A DNA stretch of 64,000 nucleotides from Portulaca oleracea (lineage: Eukaryota; Streptophyta; Magnoliopsida; Caryophyllales; Portulacaceae), in NCBI GenBank assembly GCA_029582165.1, contig CM055870.1, positions 4,117,332 through 4,181,331 on the forward strand, written 5' to 3'. The notes under the pieces were generated by a model. The model ran no database searches, had not been told where the DNA came from, and was given only the letters and a program-made list of their open reading frames with translations. Position numbers and translations under genes: made by a program. Shown in pieces: positions 24,696 to 38,100 of this stretch; position 1 is the first letter of the stretch; each line of letters starts with the position of its first letter.

Positions 24696-27600
24696 ATGGC
24701 GGCGGCCTTAGTTACCGCCGAGCATCAAAGTACCGCCACCGCCTCCACCACCGCATACGGCGTTTCCATGGAGAAAAAGCCGCCGTTAAAGATCGATTTC
24801 GAATCGATGTTTGCCTCCGTTCGTGACGAACCTCCGCTTGAACTAGTCGTCATGCCTTCCGCCTCCGCCTCCGCCTCCGCCGCCGATCAATTTCTCCGGT
24901 TGTCTCCGGCGAACCTGAAGAAAGTCGTTGCAAATTCATCGCCGTATTCTTCTGTTGTCACTGTTGAAGACGACGACGTAGTGATTATGCCAGGGCGTGA
25001 CGATTCTGCTACCGAGAGAAAGGTTTGTACTATGCACTATAATTCTTTCTTCTTCCTTTTCTATAGCATTAATTTCCAATAAATTGCTTACAGTATGTTT
25101 GATTGTATATTTGTATCACATAAGCAAGTACAAGATGTTTGCCTGGTTTTTGTGATGAAATTTCACAATGAATTTTCGATCGGAAGTTTTTCTGGTAGAG
25201 AATTTCTGTGTCGCTTGCAGTGTTAGGGTAAAATTGCAGAAGTGCCGTTTCATAGATATCATCTTCCGCCAGAAGAAAATTTGTATGGATATTTGCTAAG
25301 AAAATTTGTAAATATTAGGAAGAACTAGTATGTTAGGAAGTGCTCAGAATCGTTTTCGGTTTGTATGGATGTTTGCTAAGGAAATTTGCAAACATTAGGA
25401 AGAACAAGTTAGGAAGTGTTCAGAGCAAAAATTTGCAAATATTAGGAATACCTATTAAGTTAGGAAGTGTTCAGAACCCTTTTCTTTGTATGGATGTTTG
25501 CTAAGAAAATTTGCAAATATTAGGAATAACTAGTATGTGGAGCTTGATTCCACACAGACATGGAGTGAAGAGAAAGACCTAATTTAGCGAGCTAGTGAGC
25601 AGCTCAATTACATTGTCTAAAAATGTGGTTAACTGATACAAAATTGAAGTTCAATGTCATGAAGGTACGTGTGCGCGGAGCTGGGCCACAGACCCGTCGG
25701 CTTTCCAGGCGTTATATATATTTTAAAGTATATGGTGTTACGAGACATATGAAGTAGTTCAAATTTTTAGTATTATTGTCCCTAGTAACTACTAAATTCA
25801 CTCCATGCCCCCCCGGTACGTACAAACTATAGCTTCGTCTTTGGAAGGGATATCATTAACCAACATTTGAAGTTTAGCGCACATTTGCTAGTTAAGCTAA
25901 ATATGTATGCAAATGTGTTGAGCTGCAACAACGTCCTTGCCTGCATGAGCCAATGATTATAAATTTATTTATTTAGATTTTCATTTGTTTTGGGTGGAAG
26001 TTTGGGCGCGTCTGCATTGCCACAATTGGCCATTCAAGATAGTTTGACATCCTATATTAAGAAATAATTGGCTTTGTGGTCTTATTTTCTATTTTTCCCT
26101 AAGGTGTTTGATGCGTGATTTTGCTATTAGCACAAAGAAAGAGAAACTGAATGCCATTGAGTTCATGCTACACCACTACGCCACCTGTTGGGTTTGTTTT
26201 TGATGTGGTTGAGGTTTAAGCTTCGATCTTCTCAGTTTTATCTGCAAATAAACAAATAGTATAAGAATCTGCAGTTATCAGAGGTAACCGGTAAGACCAC
26301 TAAATCTAATCCTAGCCCTCCCCAGCTTAGGCGGGCCTTGGAGGCGATTTAGATTGGGACTATTAAAATTGCTTGGAAATCACAATGGAAAAATATAAGG
26401 CGACACTTTTTGTTTTTGAATCCGCAGGAAGCTAGTGGATGGGACATGCCAGTTCATTCAGCCAGTTCATCTTTCAATGGTGATATACTGATATGATTTC
26501 TTTTTCTCACTTATTTGCTCTTTCCGATTTCAATACATGTATCACAATTATATATAGATTGCCATGGTTCCTTTCTTATCTGTCTTGAAGAGAGGCCTAA
26601 TTAAGGAGACAATTGTGGATTGTGTAGGTGCATTAAGGAGACATAAGCAAATGGTACTGCCATTTCAACCCTTCGAATGCACACATAAACAATCAACATC
26701 ATCCTCTCAACCCTCTGAGAAGTCTAAGTTCGCCACCTGTTTTATGGAGAAGCTGGCAAATGATGTAAAGCAAAAATCAGAACCAAATGTACAAACTCTT
26801 ATATATGATTTGACTTCACTTTTTCCTGGCTGTTTAATTAGTTTTCACTTGTTGAATGTGCATATATATATTTTTTCTTCCAGACAGGTGAGCAGGTAAA
26901 CAGAGCATTTGCAAGTGATATCTCATATTTGAATAATCATAGCAAGCTGAAAAGGATACCATCTAGGGAGTTACAACAAAGCAAAAAGACAAAACCTGCA
27001 CAGTGTTCCAAACAACTTTCTTCTCAAAAGCCTAACAAAGTTTGTCAAAACAGTGGGAAATACATGTCCTTAGATGGTTTTCTGGTCAGAGGTGCTTCAC
27101 CTGGCTGTCTTCCTCTGCAAAAGGAGGAGAGGCTAGCTGCTTCAATTACCATTAAGTATGATCTTTCTATTCCTGAGTTCCAATCCGGTGTTGTGCTATG
27201 TTGTTTTTTTTAATATTTAATTTTGTCATAATAGCTTCTTTTCTTTGTGCCTTGGTGTATAGCTCATGAGTTTTGCATACGTTTTCTATTTTTTTTCCTT
27301 CATGATGCGGCAAACCTTTTGCTAGAATTCCTTAAGCTTTATGCTGTGTGCTTAATTGCGGTTACATTTTCTTATTCATCTAGTCCAGTTTTTGTGCTAG
27401 AATGGATCTGTGAACTACAGAATGTGAGCTGCACTAGTGCCTGATTGCTCATATTGAATATCTGTTTCTGGTTGGGGATTAATGATCTGCAGTGTAGTCA
27501 CTAGGCTCCTGGGGGAAAATCGGATAGAGTGGAGTGCAGCATACATGTATGTGAGGACATCGTCTGCTTCTTATTAAACTAACCGAGTATAGTTCAGACG

Positions 27601-30600
27601 CTAGAGTCTTGGACGGGACTGCGCTTCACAGATCGTGCATTGAGTAGACATGGAATATGTTGTATTCTTAACTATTGATCGGAAGGAGTAAACCAAATCC
27701 AGTTTGTGTGTCTCTTTGCCACCTCCTTTCTTCTTGTTTTCAAATTGTTTGTGATACCTCTGCGTGTCCCTTTCTTTATGCATGAATGGTTCAAGTTTAG
27801 AATTGTAACTCATGGGAAATTTGGGGACCTATGTGAAGGGATAAGAGTTTGGAGTCATGTTTAGTGTACTCTTCACTTGAGAATGGAAGTTATTATGACT
27901 GTTGTGAAATTGCCCTAGGTTTATATCTTATCTTTCTGTATTGCACCCTAGTTAAATTTGGTGCAGGTGGGACTGAAGTTAACTTTTTTCCATTTCGTGT
28001 TTCAATCTTCTGCAGAGAAGCACCGGAAGTTCTAAATTTGAATGGCTCCAAAACTGAGAAGGTAATTGTTATAGCATTCTCCTTTTTCCTCTCTAAAGGA
28101 CAACTGTGGCCCAGATAGCTCTCATTCAAAACTCCAGGGACTTTGGAAATCCAGAGGAGATTTAGGACACATGACTTGTGAAAATACAAGAGACTTTATA
28201 GGGTAGAATCTAATCATTGCCTTTATTTACAACCTAAAATAGAAAAAAAGGATTTAGGGAACATATAAAGAAGTGGAAAGAAGAGGAAGAGCAAAATATG
28301 ATTTGGTACATGTGCTCCACAGGATCTTAACCTGGGACAGACTGTAGTTATGGTGGTTGAAGAGGAACCTGAAAATACAGAGAGTAAAGAAGAAGTTGAA
28401 GAACTATCATTCAGGTATCTTGGTCCAGTCTGCTTCCCAGGGATCAATTTCTTTTTCTTTCATTTCCATTTATATTTTAATCCAGTGGCAAGACTATTAA
28501 CCCATCTTGGACTTTATGATTTTGAATTTGACATTTAGACAGGTTTTGATACTTTTATATGAAATCAATATTTTTCTAATTTCTGATTCAATATTATGCA
28601 GAGAAGCTTCAGAAGCTCTGAATTTGAAGGACTCCAAGCATGAGAAGGTACTTGGTATATTCTTCTCCTTCTCCTTTCTATTGGACAGCTATGGCCTAGA
28701 GAGTTTTATAGTACTTCCTGGATTTTTAGAGATCCCATGGAGATTTGAGACTTAACATGACTTGAGTCGAGAATGTTAGAGACTTGGAGGCTTAGGAGAG
28801 ATGAATCTAATTATTGCCTGGATTCTTTGAAAAAAAAAAAAAGGAATTTAGTGAACATCTAAGAAGAGGATAATCAATTTATGATTGGTACATGTACTCC
28901 ACAGGATCTAAATGTGGAGCAGACTGTTGTTTTGGTAGATGAAGAGAAGCCTGAACATGCAGAGGGAGATGAAGAAGTTGAAGAACTTTCATTCAGGTGC
29001 TTTGCTCTAATTTGTATCTCAGGGATCGATTTCTTTTTCCTTTGTTTCTATTTATATTTTGATATAGTAGAGCTGATGCGGCCATTTTCTGCACGTGTTT
29101 CAGCCCTTGCAGTGGCAAGATTTATTATCCATCTAGGTATGTATGATTTTTGAATTCGATTTGTAAACAAGTTTTGAGACTTTTGATATGAAAATGAGGT
29201 TATTCACCCCTGAAGTTTTTCTTCTGTTCAGGGATGATCCTGAATCTCTTGAGATACTCCATTCAGAATTGAAGTGCCTAGAACGTGGGAAGTGCTTGAC
29301 CTCAACAATCATGAATTGCTACATACGGTACATATGCTATACTCTAAAACTAGCCATTTAGCCTCAACAAGAGAACAATGTCTTGTGAGGTTTTGAAGGC
29401 TGTGTGGCCTTTTTATACAAGTAACTGAACACAGCCGTTATCTTAGAAACTTAGGGGGAGTGTGTACTATGTAATGAAGATCTAGGCAATAAATAAATGA
29501 CATAAAGATTGGATTGTTTCCTATTTAGAAAGTTTGAAAAAGTCTGAGTGGATGGTTGTTGCTTGAAAATCTTGTTTCTATCCTTAATATGGGTAATGAC
29601 TTTTGGATTTCATGATAGAGAGCTTGAGGCATAGTACATGATATGGTTTAATGGGAGCTAGAGTAGTCAATAATGCCTGAAACCTTGAGGTCAGTATGCT
29701 TGCAGAAAGAAGGGGATATGACAATTGATAGCATGGAGCTTGTTCATTGCTTTGATCTCAGGCATTATATCATGTATTTTCTGGGCATGGCATATAATTA
29801 CTTGTTTAGATTTGTAATGTCAGCGAGCATGTTTTCTCAATCAATTGTTAAGAGTCTGTTGAAGTAGAAATGATGCTAGAAAAGCTTAGCATATAGTTGC
29901 CTAATCTCCTGTTCTTTTGATTGTTTAATTTTCTGCTCTTTTGGTTAGGTTACCCTGCGAATTCGGTGTCTCTAATCTAATATTTTATTTGCTTTTGTAG
30001 ATTTCTGCAGGACTTTGCACCTCAAGGGTCCCAGCCCAGTTTCTATTTCTTCAATACTTACTTTTACAGCAAGCTCCAGGAGGCTGTAGCATGCAAGGTA
30101 ATTTATGAGTTCCCCCATATCATTGGGTTATTATTTTGGATATGGAGGAATGACATCATTCCTAGTGACTGATCAGTGTTGTGTGATTGTTGGCTGTTTT
30201 AGTTTGTCATAGAGTTATGTAGCTTTATGTTGCCTTCTTGACTGAAGTAGAAGCAGACCTACTTATGGAGTTCCTCTCCCTATGCCTGTCTTTGATCCAA
30301 GCTTAGTGGTGGGTTGATAATTTGCAGGATTGTGGTGCATCTTTTGCATTTTTTTTGCTATTTGTGTTTCTGACGCATCTCCTGAATTGCTTAGTAATTT
30401 CCTTTAATCTTATCTAGTCTGGTGTCTGAATGCATTGGTACATTTTTTCGTTTGCGTATTGACTTGCCAATAAGTGTGAGACATTGAATTTGATGTGGTG
30501 ATTGACTCATTGCTCAAGGTAATATCATTGTGTTTCTTGAAGCTTTTTTGCAATGAGCTTGTCTTTATGGCTGTATTTGGGTCCTGTGCGCTTCTGCTAT

Positions 30601-33600
30601 ATATTCTTGTGTTCAGAGTCTCTTTGCAATTTCACATTTTGTGCACATGAACCTTCAAGAAGTTTGGATTTTGAAGTCTTTTATTGAATTGCTTTTATCC
30701 ATGGAATTCCATGGTATCCTCTGCTCTATGAAAATGCAGAACACCCCCCCCCCCCAAAAAAAATGAAGGAAAAGGCATGCCATAATTTTATAGCTTAGTT
30801 TACTTTTTGACTTGACTTTTCGGATTGAACACTTACAACCCGCTTACATCTGGCTACTCCACCTTGTTCCAGGCCAGACTCCCCCGTTGAGTTTGTTTGG
30901 TTTCAATTGAACTGCTAGTGTCTAAAGTTGCATTGCTATCCAATTGTGCTTATGAGTTCCATGATGGATGCAGAACATCGACAGGGAGGCTTTCTTCGCC
31001 AAATTTAGGAGGTGGTGGAAGGGTGTGAATATATTTCAGAAGACATACATATTTCTTCCAATAAATGAATGGTAAGCTGTATCCTTCCTAACGAATGCCT
31101 GAAAAAGTTTCAAAATTTAGCTTGATGTATGTGTACTTTAGGAGAAAGAAACTGGCGCACAAGTCCACAGGACCACAACTATCTTTCCCTTTTATTGGTG
31201 ATATGCATGCATCTTGAGCAGCATGTACAAGAGTAGCAAACCTCTCTCTTAGGCTCCACTTAGTTAAGGGACAGCTTTTTTGGTGCAATAACATCATTTC
31301 TGAATCTATTGCATTAGATGAAGTAAAGAACTATGAGGCTGTTGAAATGCAAAATCTTTACATATGTGACTCCGATTCTGTGAACCATTGTCTTGGAAAT
31401 TTTGAGTCAGTTGACGTGCCACCCAGTGACCCTGATTTCTATGATGTGTGGCTCTTTGAATCTACTACTTTCCGTTCGCAAGACCTATCCCTGACTTAAT
31501 AAAGTTTGAGTTGAAGTCTTATTATACTCTATTTCTTTCCTTAGCACTGGTGGTGGTTGTTTCTCGCCTTTGCCCTTTTTTCTCCTGTTCAGGATTGTTC
31601 AGATTTTTAAGTTTTTTTTTTTGCCTACTAATATCATCACATTTCTTGAATACAACTTTGTTTTATAGTGTCTACTCTATTCATTCCTATATCTGGATTT
31701 TACTCTCTTTATGAGCTGGAAACCTGTCTCTTACTGTGTTCGATTGTTGTCTTCCCTCAGCAATCACTGGAGCTTGGCAATAATATGTATGCCTGATGAG
31801 GAAGAAGAATCAGGACCGATTATACTTCATCTTGATTCACTGGGATTGCACTCAAGTATATCAATCTTTGACAACATCAAAGGGTGAGGTGACTTACTTG
31901 TGGTGTTCCGAATTTGTTCACTTGGAGCTTGCTGTATACGCACTGTCTACTTTGAAAACATGTCAAACTCACCTCAGATTGTGAAGTTTGATTCTTGAGG
32001 GTTTTTTTGAAGGGGATATGGGTTATAATTGCTTTTCAGGTTTGGTGTCTGTCTTTTACTATCTCAAAAAAGAAACCACACCCCCCTCCCCCCCCCCCCC
32101 CCAAAAAAAAAGAAAGAAAAAAAGAAAAAGAAAATATGGTAAAAGAAAGAGGGAGAACTATAAAATCATCCGGGACATGTTTGAAAGCATCTGTAACGAC
32201 TATGCACTTGATTCCTAATCTGTTTAATTGCTTCTCGTTGATTTGATCTGCCTGTTGTCATGCTTTATTATCACATCTATTGCACCATGTTGATGGTATG
32301 CAGAAAGTGCTGTGCCTGTCTAAATTGACCCATCGTATGCATGTTTTCTTTCAGTTTGTTGAAAAGCGAGTGGGAGTTTTTATGTCAAGATGATACCGTT
32401 CTCGACGTTCCTATGTCAGACAGGATATGGAAGCATCTACCTGACAGAATTGACCAGAAGATAATTACGGTATGGTAAATGTTATACTGAATACTCCCTT
32501 TCCAAGTTTTTCCTTGATGTGTCATGTGCTCTTGCTCCCATAAGGGGCTGCTTCCTGGACATGCATGACCTTTCTATCATTTACAGCTTGTATAGTTTCT
32601 GCTTGCCTTCCGGAAACAGATTCTTTGTGAAAACAAGGGTAAGGTTGTGTACATCTACCCTCCCCAGACCCCACTTGGTGGGAAACTTTTGCACTGCACT
32701 GGGATGCCATAGTCTCTCCATGTCCAACTTGAGACGATTTGAGCTTTCATGCTTGTTCTTGCCAAACTGCCTCAGTTTTTCATTGGTATGTGCGTTCGTT
32801 GTGCTGTTTTTATCATTCATAATTAGTCATGGATATTGTGTTGTGGTTGTTATTCGGTTGTTTATATTGGCATATATATCTCCAATTGTACAAACATAAA
32901 GAACAGTACTTGGTCAAGTATGTAATGGTGGGGTGATCAACCTTGTTAGAAGGGTGCTACTCAAGGACCAAACCTTGTTAGAAGGAAACACTTCCCATGT
33001 GTGGAAATGGTGGGGTGATCAACCATTGCTTGTGATAGGGTGTTTGGTTACCCAGTGTCCTCGACTTATATATAACTTACTGGTAGTTACCCTTGAGATA
33101 GAGACTCGAGTCAGCACGAGTCTTGTTTACCCTTCCTAAAACAATATAGTGGGCTATATGATGTTATGCAAGTATGTAGCCTGTAATTACCTTCCTGAAT
33201 GAGTTCTCTCAACCTTTCAGCTCTTCCCCATTTTTAACAACTGCCCAGGCACCCCATATGATGCTGCAATTTTTGCATTACTGTTGACTAAGCTTCCTGT
33301 CTTCCCACTTCAACACTAATCCTCTTTAGATGTATCGTTAGTTCTCTGTCCTGAAACTTAAATACTACCTCCGTCCCAAAATGTGCTTATTAACGGTCAA
33401 AATTTAGTCAAATAACAAACATTTTGGGACGAGGTAGTAGAAACATGAGTGTTGGCCTCTGACTATGCGATCCTCAAACCCAAAAACAGGTACCGAGGCA
33501 GACAAATGATTACGACTGTGGCCTATTTGTACTGTATTACATGGAGAGTTTCATTCAAGAGGCACCGAATAGGCTGAAGCAGCAGCACTTGACAATGATG

Positions 33601-33837
33601 GTATGTACGACATATCTTTAACTCATTCCTTTCAGAATATTTGTATGACTCTTTCGTATGCTTACATTGAGCTCACTTTGACTTTTGAATTCGGCCCGCT
33701 AGTTTGGGAAACACTGGTTCATACCAGAAGCAGCCTCTAGCCTAAGATGGAAGATCAAAAGGATGCTTCACAAAGAGTTCCGCAAGGCAGAAAGGGAGGA
33801 TATCTCTTGCGACTCTCAACCTGTGAGCTCATCCTGA
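24696..33837 (+). CDS. ULP1D: Ubiquitin-like-specific (SUMO) protease, OTS/ULP1C-ULP1D type
   Basis: Nuclear cysteine protease of family C48 that removes SUMO from conjugates. Fifteen exons: 24696-25022, 26428-26479, 26628-26788, 26884-27155, 28016-28061, 28323-28414, 28602-28647, 28905-28996, 29232-29327, 30001-30097, 30974-31071, 31761-31883, 32355-32469, 33490-33600, 33703-33837; 1863 nt, 620 residues (Arabidopsis OTS1/2 are about 570-585). The catalytic domain is about residues 365-610, with His462 (NHWSL), Asp485 (HLDSLGLH), Gln543 (VPRQ) and Cys549 (DYDCGLF); the FRRWWKG and DSLGL blocks match OTS proteins. Exons 5-6 and 7-8 are tandem copies, each with a SUMO-interaction-like motif (VVMVVEEE, VVLVDEE); exon 1 adds VVTVEDDDVVIM (88-98). 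The 3' splice site before exon 3 (TGTGTAG|GTGCA) is the least certain. Confidence 0.9.
25281..25546. repeat. Tandem repeat in intron 1 of the SUMO protease
   Basis: Three to four imperfect copies of a ~65-115 bp unit with TTGTATGGATGTTTGCTAAG, AAATTTGCAAATATTAGGAA and TTAGGAAGTGTTCAGA. The copies differ by small deletions. Confidence 0.8.
28016..28996 (+). repeat. Tandem duplication of an exon pair in the SUMO protease
   Basis: Exons 5 and 7 are both 46 nt and start AGAAGC; exons 6 and 8 are both 92 nt and start GATCT. Copies are 582-586 bp apart. The introns between them are also similar: both have TTTAGGGAACAT or TTTAGTGAACAT and GATTTGGTACATG or GATTGGTACATG before the acceptor. All junction phases are preserved (2 into exons 5 and 7, 0 into 6 and 8), so the duplication adds 46 residues in frame. 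Confidence 0.92.
32625..32715 (+). mobile_element. SINE remnant (Au/TS-like)
   Basis: Located in intron 13 of the SUMO protease. It contains GGGTAAGGTTGTGTACATCT, CCTCCCCAGACCCCACTTGG and TGCACTGGGATGCC, which resemble the conserved body of plant Au/TS SINEs (GGGTAAGG..GTACA..CCCCAGACCCC..GCACTGGG). Length and ends are degraded. Confidence 0.6.
33365..33437. mobile_element. Very short Stowaway MITE
   Basis: 73 bp from CTACCTCCGTCCCAAAATGT to ACATTTTGGGACGAGGTAG, with TA duplicated on each side. It sits about 50 bases upstream of the exon carrying the catalytic cysteine of the SUMO protease. Confidence 0.82.
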
Positions 33838-35144
33838 AAAGTCTGAATCTGTAAAAAGCTTGATAACAGCTGAAGTCATATGGGCCGTCCGATCCAAATT
33901 ACTTATAATGGGATTTGGAGATTTTGCACTTGCAATGTATAGCTGCAGTGGAGTGGTCGGTGGTCAGACTAAGCAACTGTATATAATTTCCTAAGTAGCT
34001 TTGCATTGCATAGATGTTAAAATTAGGTGAATACAGGCAATGCCCCCCCTCCCTTTTGCATTTTGGGAAGTCTCGGGTCGAGATTCAGTTTGCAGATGAA
34101 CCTGCAATTTAGATGTGGGCTTTTTTGGGTTTCCTTGCCCGTTGTACAGGTACAGGTACAGGATGGTGGTGATTCCTTTCTACTTGCAAATGTAATGCTC
34201 ACTGAGCTGTTATTGATCACATTAGCACTCGCTGATATCCCTAATGTCAATAATTCCATGCTGAATTTTCATTCGAGTTGTGAGATAAAGAGGCAATCTT
34301 GAGAGTGAAGCTTTGTCCCCCTCTCAAAATAATAATCACTTTAACTTTTATAGTCTCCAAGAGTACCAAGACGGTACTGTGATTATTGATTGCTATTCAT
34401 ACAAATCGTAAAAATGGTAAGATTAGATTTATAAGTATCTTTAGAGAATATATTAATTTGTAGTTTTATATTAAATATGATGGATTAATACATTAAGGCC
34501 CCGTTCTTTTGTGCGTTGCGTTATATTGCGGTAAGTTACAGTGGAAATAGTAAAAAAGTAATGATAATTTGCGGTATGTTGCGGTAACTTGCGGTAGTCA
34601 AGCTATCACCTGCGTTACAATTACAATCTGTCCAATTTACTCAGTATAGCACTGTCATCTACTCATCTCTTTGTATTTGTCTGAATAAAATGGGAACTAA
34701 AATGTGAAACAAGCTACTTGCGTTGTTGGGGGAATGGGGAGAATGGATACCTGATTTTACAATGAAATCATGTTAATGGCATTCGAAATTCAAAAGGCCA
34801 CAATCACACCTCCGTGAGTGTCATCAAAGTTGCGATCAACAAATTTTCACAGAAATGTAGGGAGCTACTTTACTTACAGAGTTACCTAATTTGTCGCAAT
34901 TGATTCTGCTAGACGCACAGCTTGACAGAAGCTTCAGAGATACCATCTGCTTTCTCCGACTTCTTGTCACCCAAAACAGGTTCTGTTTGTTGGATACATA
35001 AAACTTTTTACCAAGGCCAAAACAGGTTTAGACAACTTCCTGTAAATGCTCGTTAGCACTATGCATCGGCATGACCTACAAAAATACAGCCGGCACTAGC
35101 AACTACATATACAGTTTATGTACATGTCAAAAGGGTTTCAGCTT
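33838..35144. other. Convergent intergenic space with a MITE end
   Basis: 3' flanks of the SUMO protease (plus) and VEN4 (minus). A Tourist-like MITE end, GGCCCCGTTCTTTTGTGCG, starts at 34497 after TAA, with several TTGCGGTA words to about 34600; the right end is not recognisable, so the copy is truncated or badly decayed. No gene is seen. Confidence 0.5.
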
Positions 35145-38100
35145 TCAAACTTGGGACTTCACCAGGGTTCGGTTCCTCTTCTTACTCGGTGTACCATGCA
35201 CTTGGGTTTTCTTCCCAAACATCTTTAGTTGAAAGTTTTCAAATGCTTCTGAGACTGCTGCTACCTGCACGACATTTTGCCACGCTTTCAAGTCATTAGG
35301 AACAGGGCATATGTGTATGTTGATATAGATGGTGGAAATTAAACAACTATGCAAATGGTAAAAGTGTTTGTGACAAACCAGATCAGGCTTCTTAGAGTAG
35401 ACCCTCACTATCTTGTCTTGGCAGCAGCCAGGCAGTATGTGGCTTATCCTTTCATCTTCGATACAAAAACTCTCGTCGCTGTCGTAGTCCTGTTAAAACA
35501 TTCTGCTACCATTCAGTTGCACATTATTCAGACACACATCCTTAGAAAACAGAAATGTCAATCGAGTGTCATGCTCTTTTTGCTTCCGAAGGACAATACA
35601 ATTCATACTTGAACACATATTATGTTATAGATTGGAGATTCGGAAGAATACAATTCATCTGGATTTTGAAGTTTGAAGGAGTTCCTTGTACCAGGGGTCA
35701 GGTTTAATAAATAACCAGTAGAATTAGATGATATTTGAAATAATTCTATTAGTGTTAAGGAAACAAAGTCAAGTTGGGACAGATCATGTATATAATTCCG
35801 AGATTTGTTTTTGAGTAAATAGATCCAAAATATTAGAATGTACAGTGTTTAGATTTGGTTGGGAGGGGACAAAACAACAGAACAAAAGTAGTATTTTTAG
35901 TTCCACGAGTTTGGCAAGCCAAGTAAATAGAATCCCACACCACAACTATAAAGTTACAGGTTAACTTGTTTAAATTTTGTAACAGACAAATGAAAGAAGA
36001 AATGTAAGTAAAATGAATACCTGAAAGAACTTGATGCTGGAGATGCAAAGAAAGGAAAGAATTGTCAATAGAAAGCATGCGTGCTCAACTGAAGAACTGG
36101 AAATAAATCCGTTATGACTACTGAGTGGTAACTGACTGATTTAGGCACCTTTCAAGAGGATTATTTCTTCCTCGTGTCAGATCAATCTTGACAGTGCTCA
36201 CAATGATATCATCTTCTTTCAGAGTAACCCCGCCAGAAGCCTAGAGATGAAATTACTTTGTAAGGCAACAAGGCAATCAGTACTAATGTAATTATGTTGT
36301 AGTCAAAGGTATAAAACCTGTGAACAAATGATATCTTGGGCCGTGATGTCCTTAAAATGCTCCAGCATGTCTTTTGGAACAGCAAATTCATTACAGAACT
36401 AGGAAAAATAGCCGAAGGCATTTGTTACATTTGCAGCCAACGATTGTATCTAGAACAAACTATTTTTTTTTAATTGTATGCATACCTGATATAGATCCCG
36501 CCTCCTAATGCGTAAAATCAAATCCCTTGATTCTTTGAGCTTCGGATCATCTGAGGTTTCAATGGTTTTTATTAACGTGTCATCCAGCTGCAAGTTCGAA
36601 AATTGTAGAGAATGTTAAATAACAGATCCGGATAGAGATAAAAGGGTGGGGACAAATTCATAAGATATCTGACATAGTAGCACCTTCCAGAATTCAGCAG
36701 GACTTTGAACACGTGAAGTAATTCCAAGTTGATCGTTCGCTTTCACCAGTGCATCGACAATCATAAGCTCAATTGCCTGAAAAATTGGCATATAATAATA
36801 AAAATTTCAGGAATACGGTTTTCAAAGGCGAGTCGCTGACCTAGAAATGAACTACAGTAGCCATCATATACAAGACGGCGAAATCATAGTGTAAGTAAAT
36901 AGTCAACCTTCACTTTCGCATGTGTATAGACTGTTCGATGCAGATTAGCACGAGTGATGAATAAGTTGTGGATGGTAAGATCTGGCGAAGCTCAGAAATG
37001 TAAACTTGAGTGCATAATTTTCAACACTTAGACTGATGGCACATAGAACAAGGGTAAGTAATACTGACATTCTTTGGCTCGGTAACATATCTCGTCGTCC
37101 ATCACTCGCATTGTTTGCAGTAATCTGTATATAGGAGTTGAAGAACACAAGTGAGGGTTTTGTTGATCAATTTACGTCGATCAATACATGGAAAAGCTAC
37201 TTAGCCTTCAAATCACTTTTGCATAGATCAGAAGACAAGGAGTCATGGATGTCCAAAAACAGCATTACGTACTCGGTAATAAGAAAATAGGAAACAGATG
37301 TTACCTCTCAAACTGAAAGCTGCAACCAAGCCCACAGGCTCGAGAATCACGGAAAATGTAGTCAAACCTACACAACAGTACCGCAAATGAAATGTGTTGC
37401 AGACCGCAAACAACTCTCAGCAGAGTGTTCACCCTATCTTCAAAATGCAAAGATGGAAAATGCAGAAGCAAAACAGAAATACAAGAAAAGAAAATTGATG
37501 TTTACTTGTCGACATCAATTCCACTTCGTCCATTGGCAACTATGTCATACAAGAAACGTTTCTCCCCTTGGTTCTGAAGAAGAAGAAGAAGAAGAAGAAG
37601 AAGAAGAAGAAGAAGAAGAAGAAGAAGAAGAAAATGATAAGATTACAATATTGAAGTTGAAGATAAATCGGTTACACTTGTCAAAAGGTAACCAAGCAAA
37701 GCTAGGTCCCGATTTCCACTTACATAGAGTGAAGCACCAGAGCTGGCAACTACCATTTCCTGCAAAGAAAAAGAGCAATTAGAGAAGCTATCAAAGGAAA
37801 TCTACACCTTCCATAAACCAACATAAAGTAGTAATTGCAAATACCTAGAACCTCTATGTACTTACACAATTGTAAACCTAAAACTTGAAGTGTCAATTCA
37901 AGGATAAAACCACGAATACGAATAATGAACTGCGGAAAAAAGTAAAACAGTTATAACTGGTTATGAATATACCTTCACTTTCTTCAGCATTTCACCATCA
38001 ATATCTATGTTGTGCTCATCAACGATGTATTGGATCATGCGAGTTGACATATCCTCATGAGACCTTTGACAAAACCAGCCATATAAGTGACCACAAGCAT

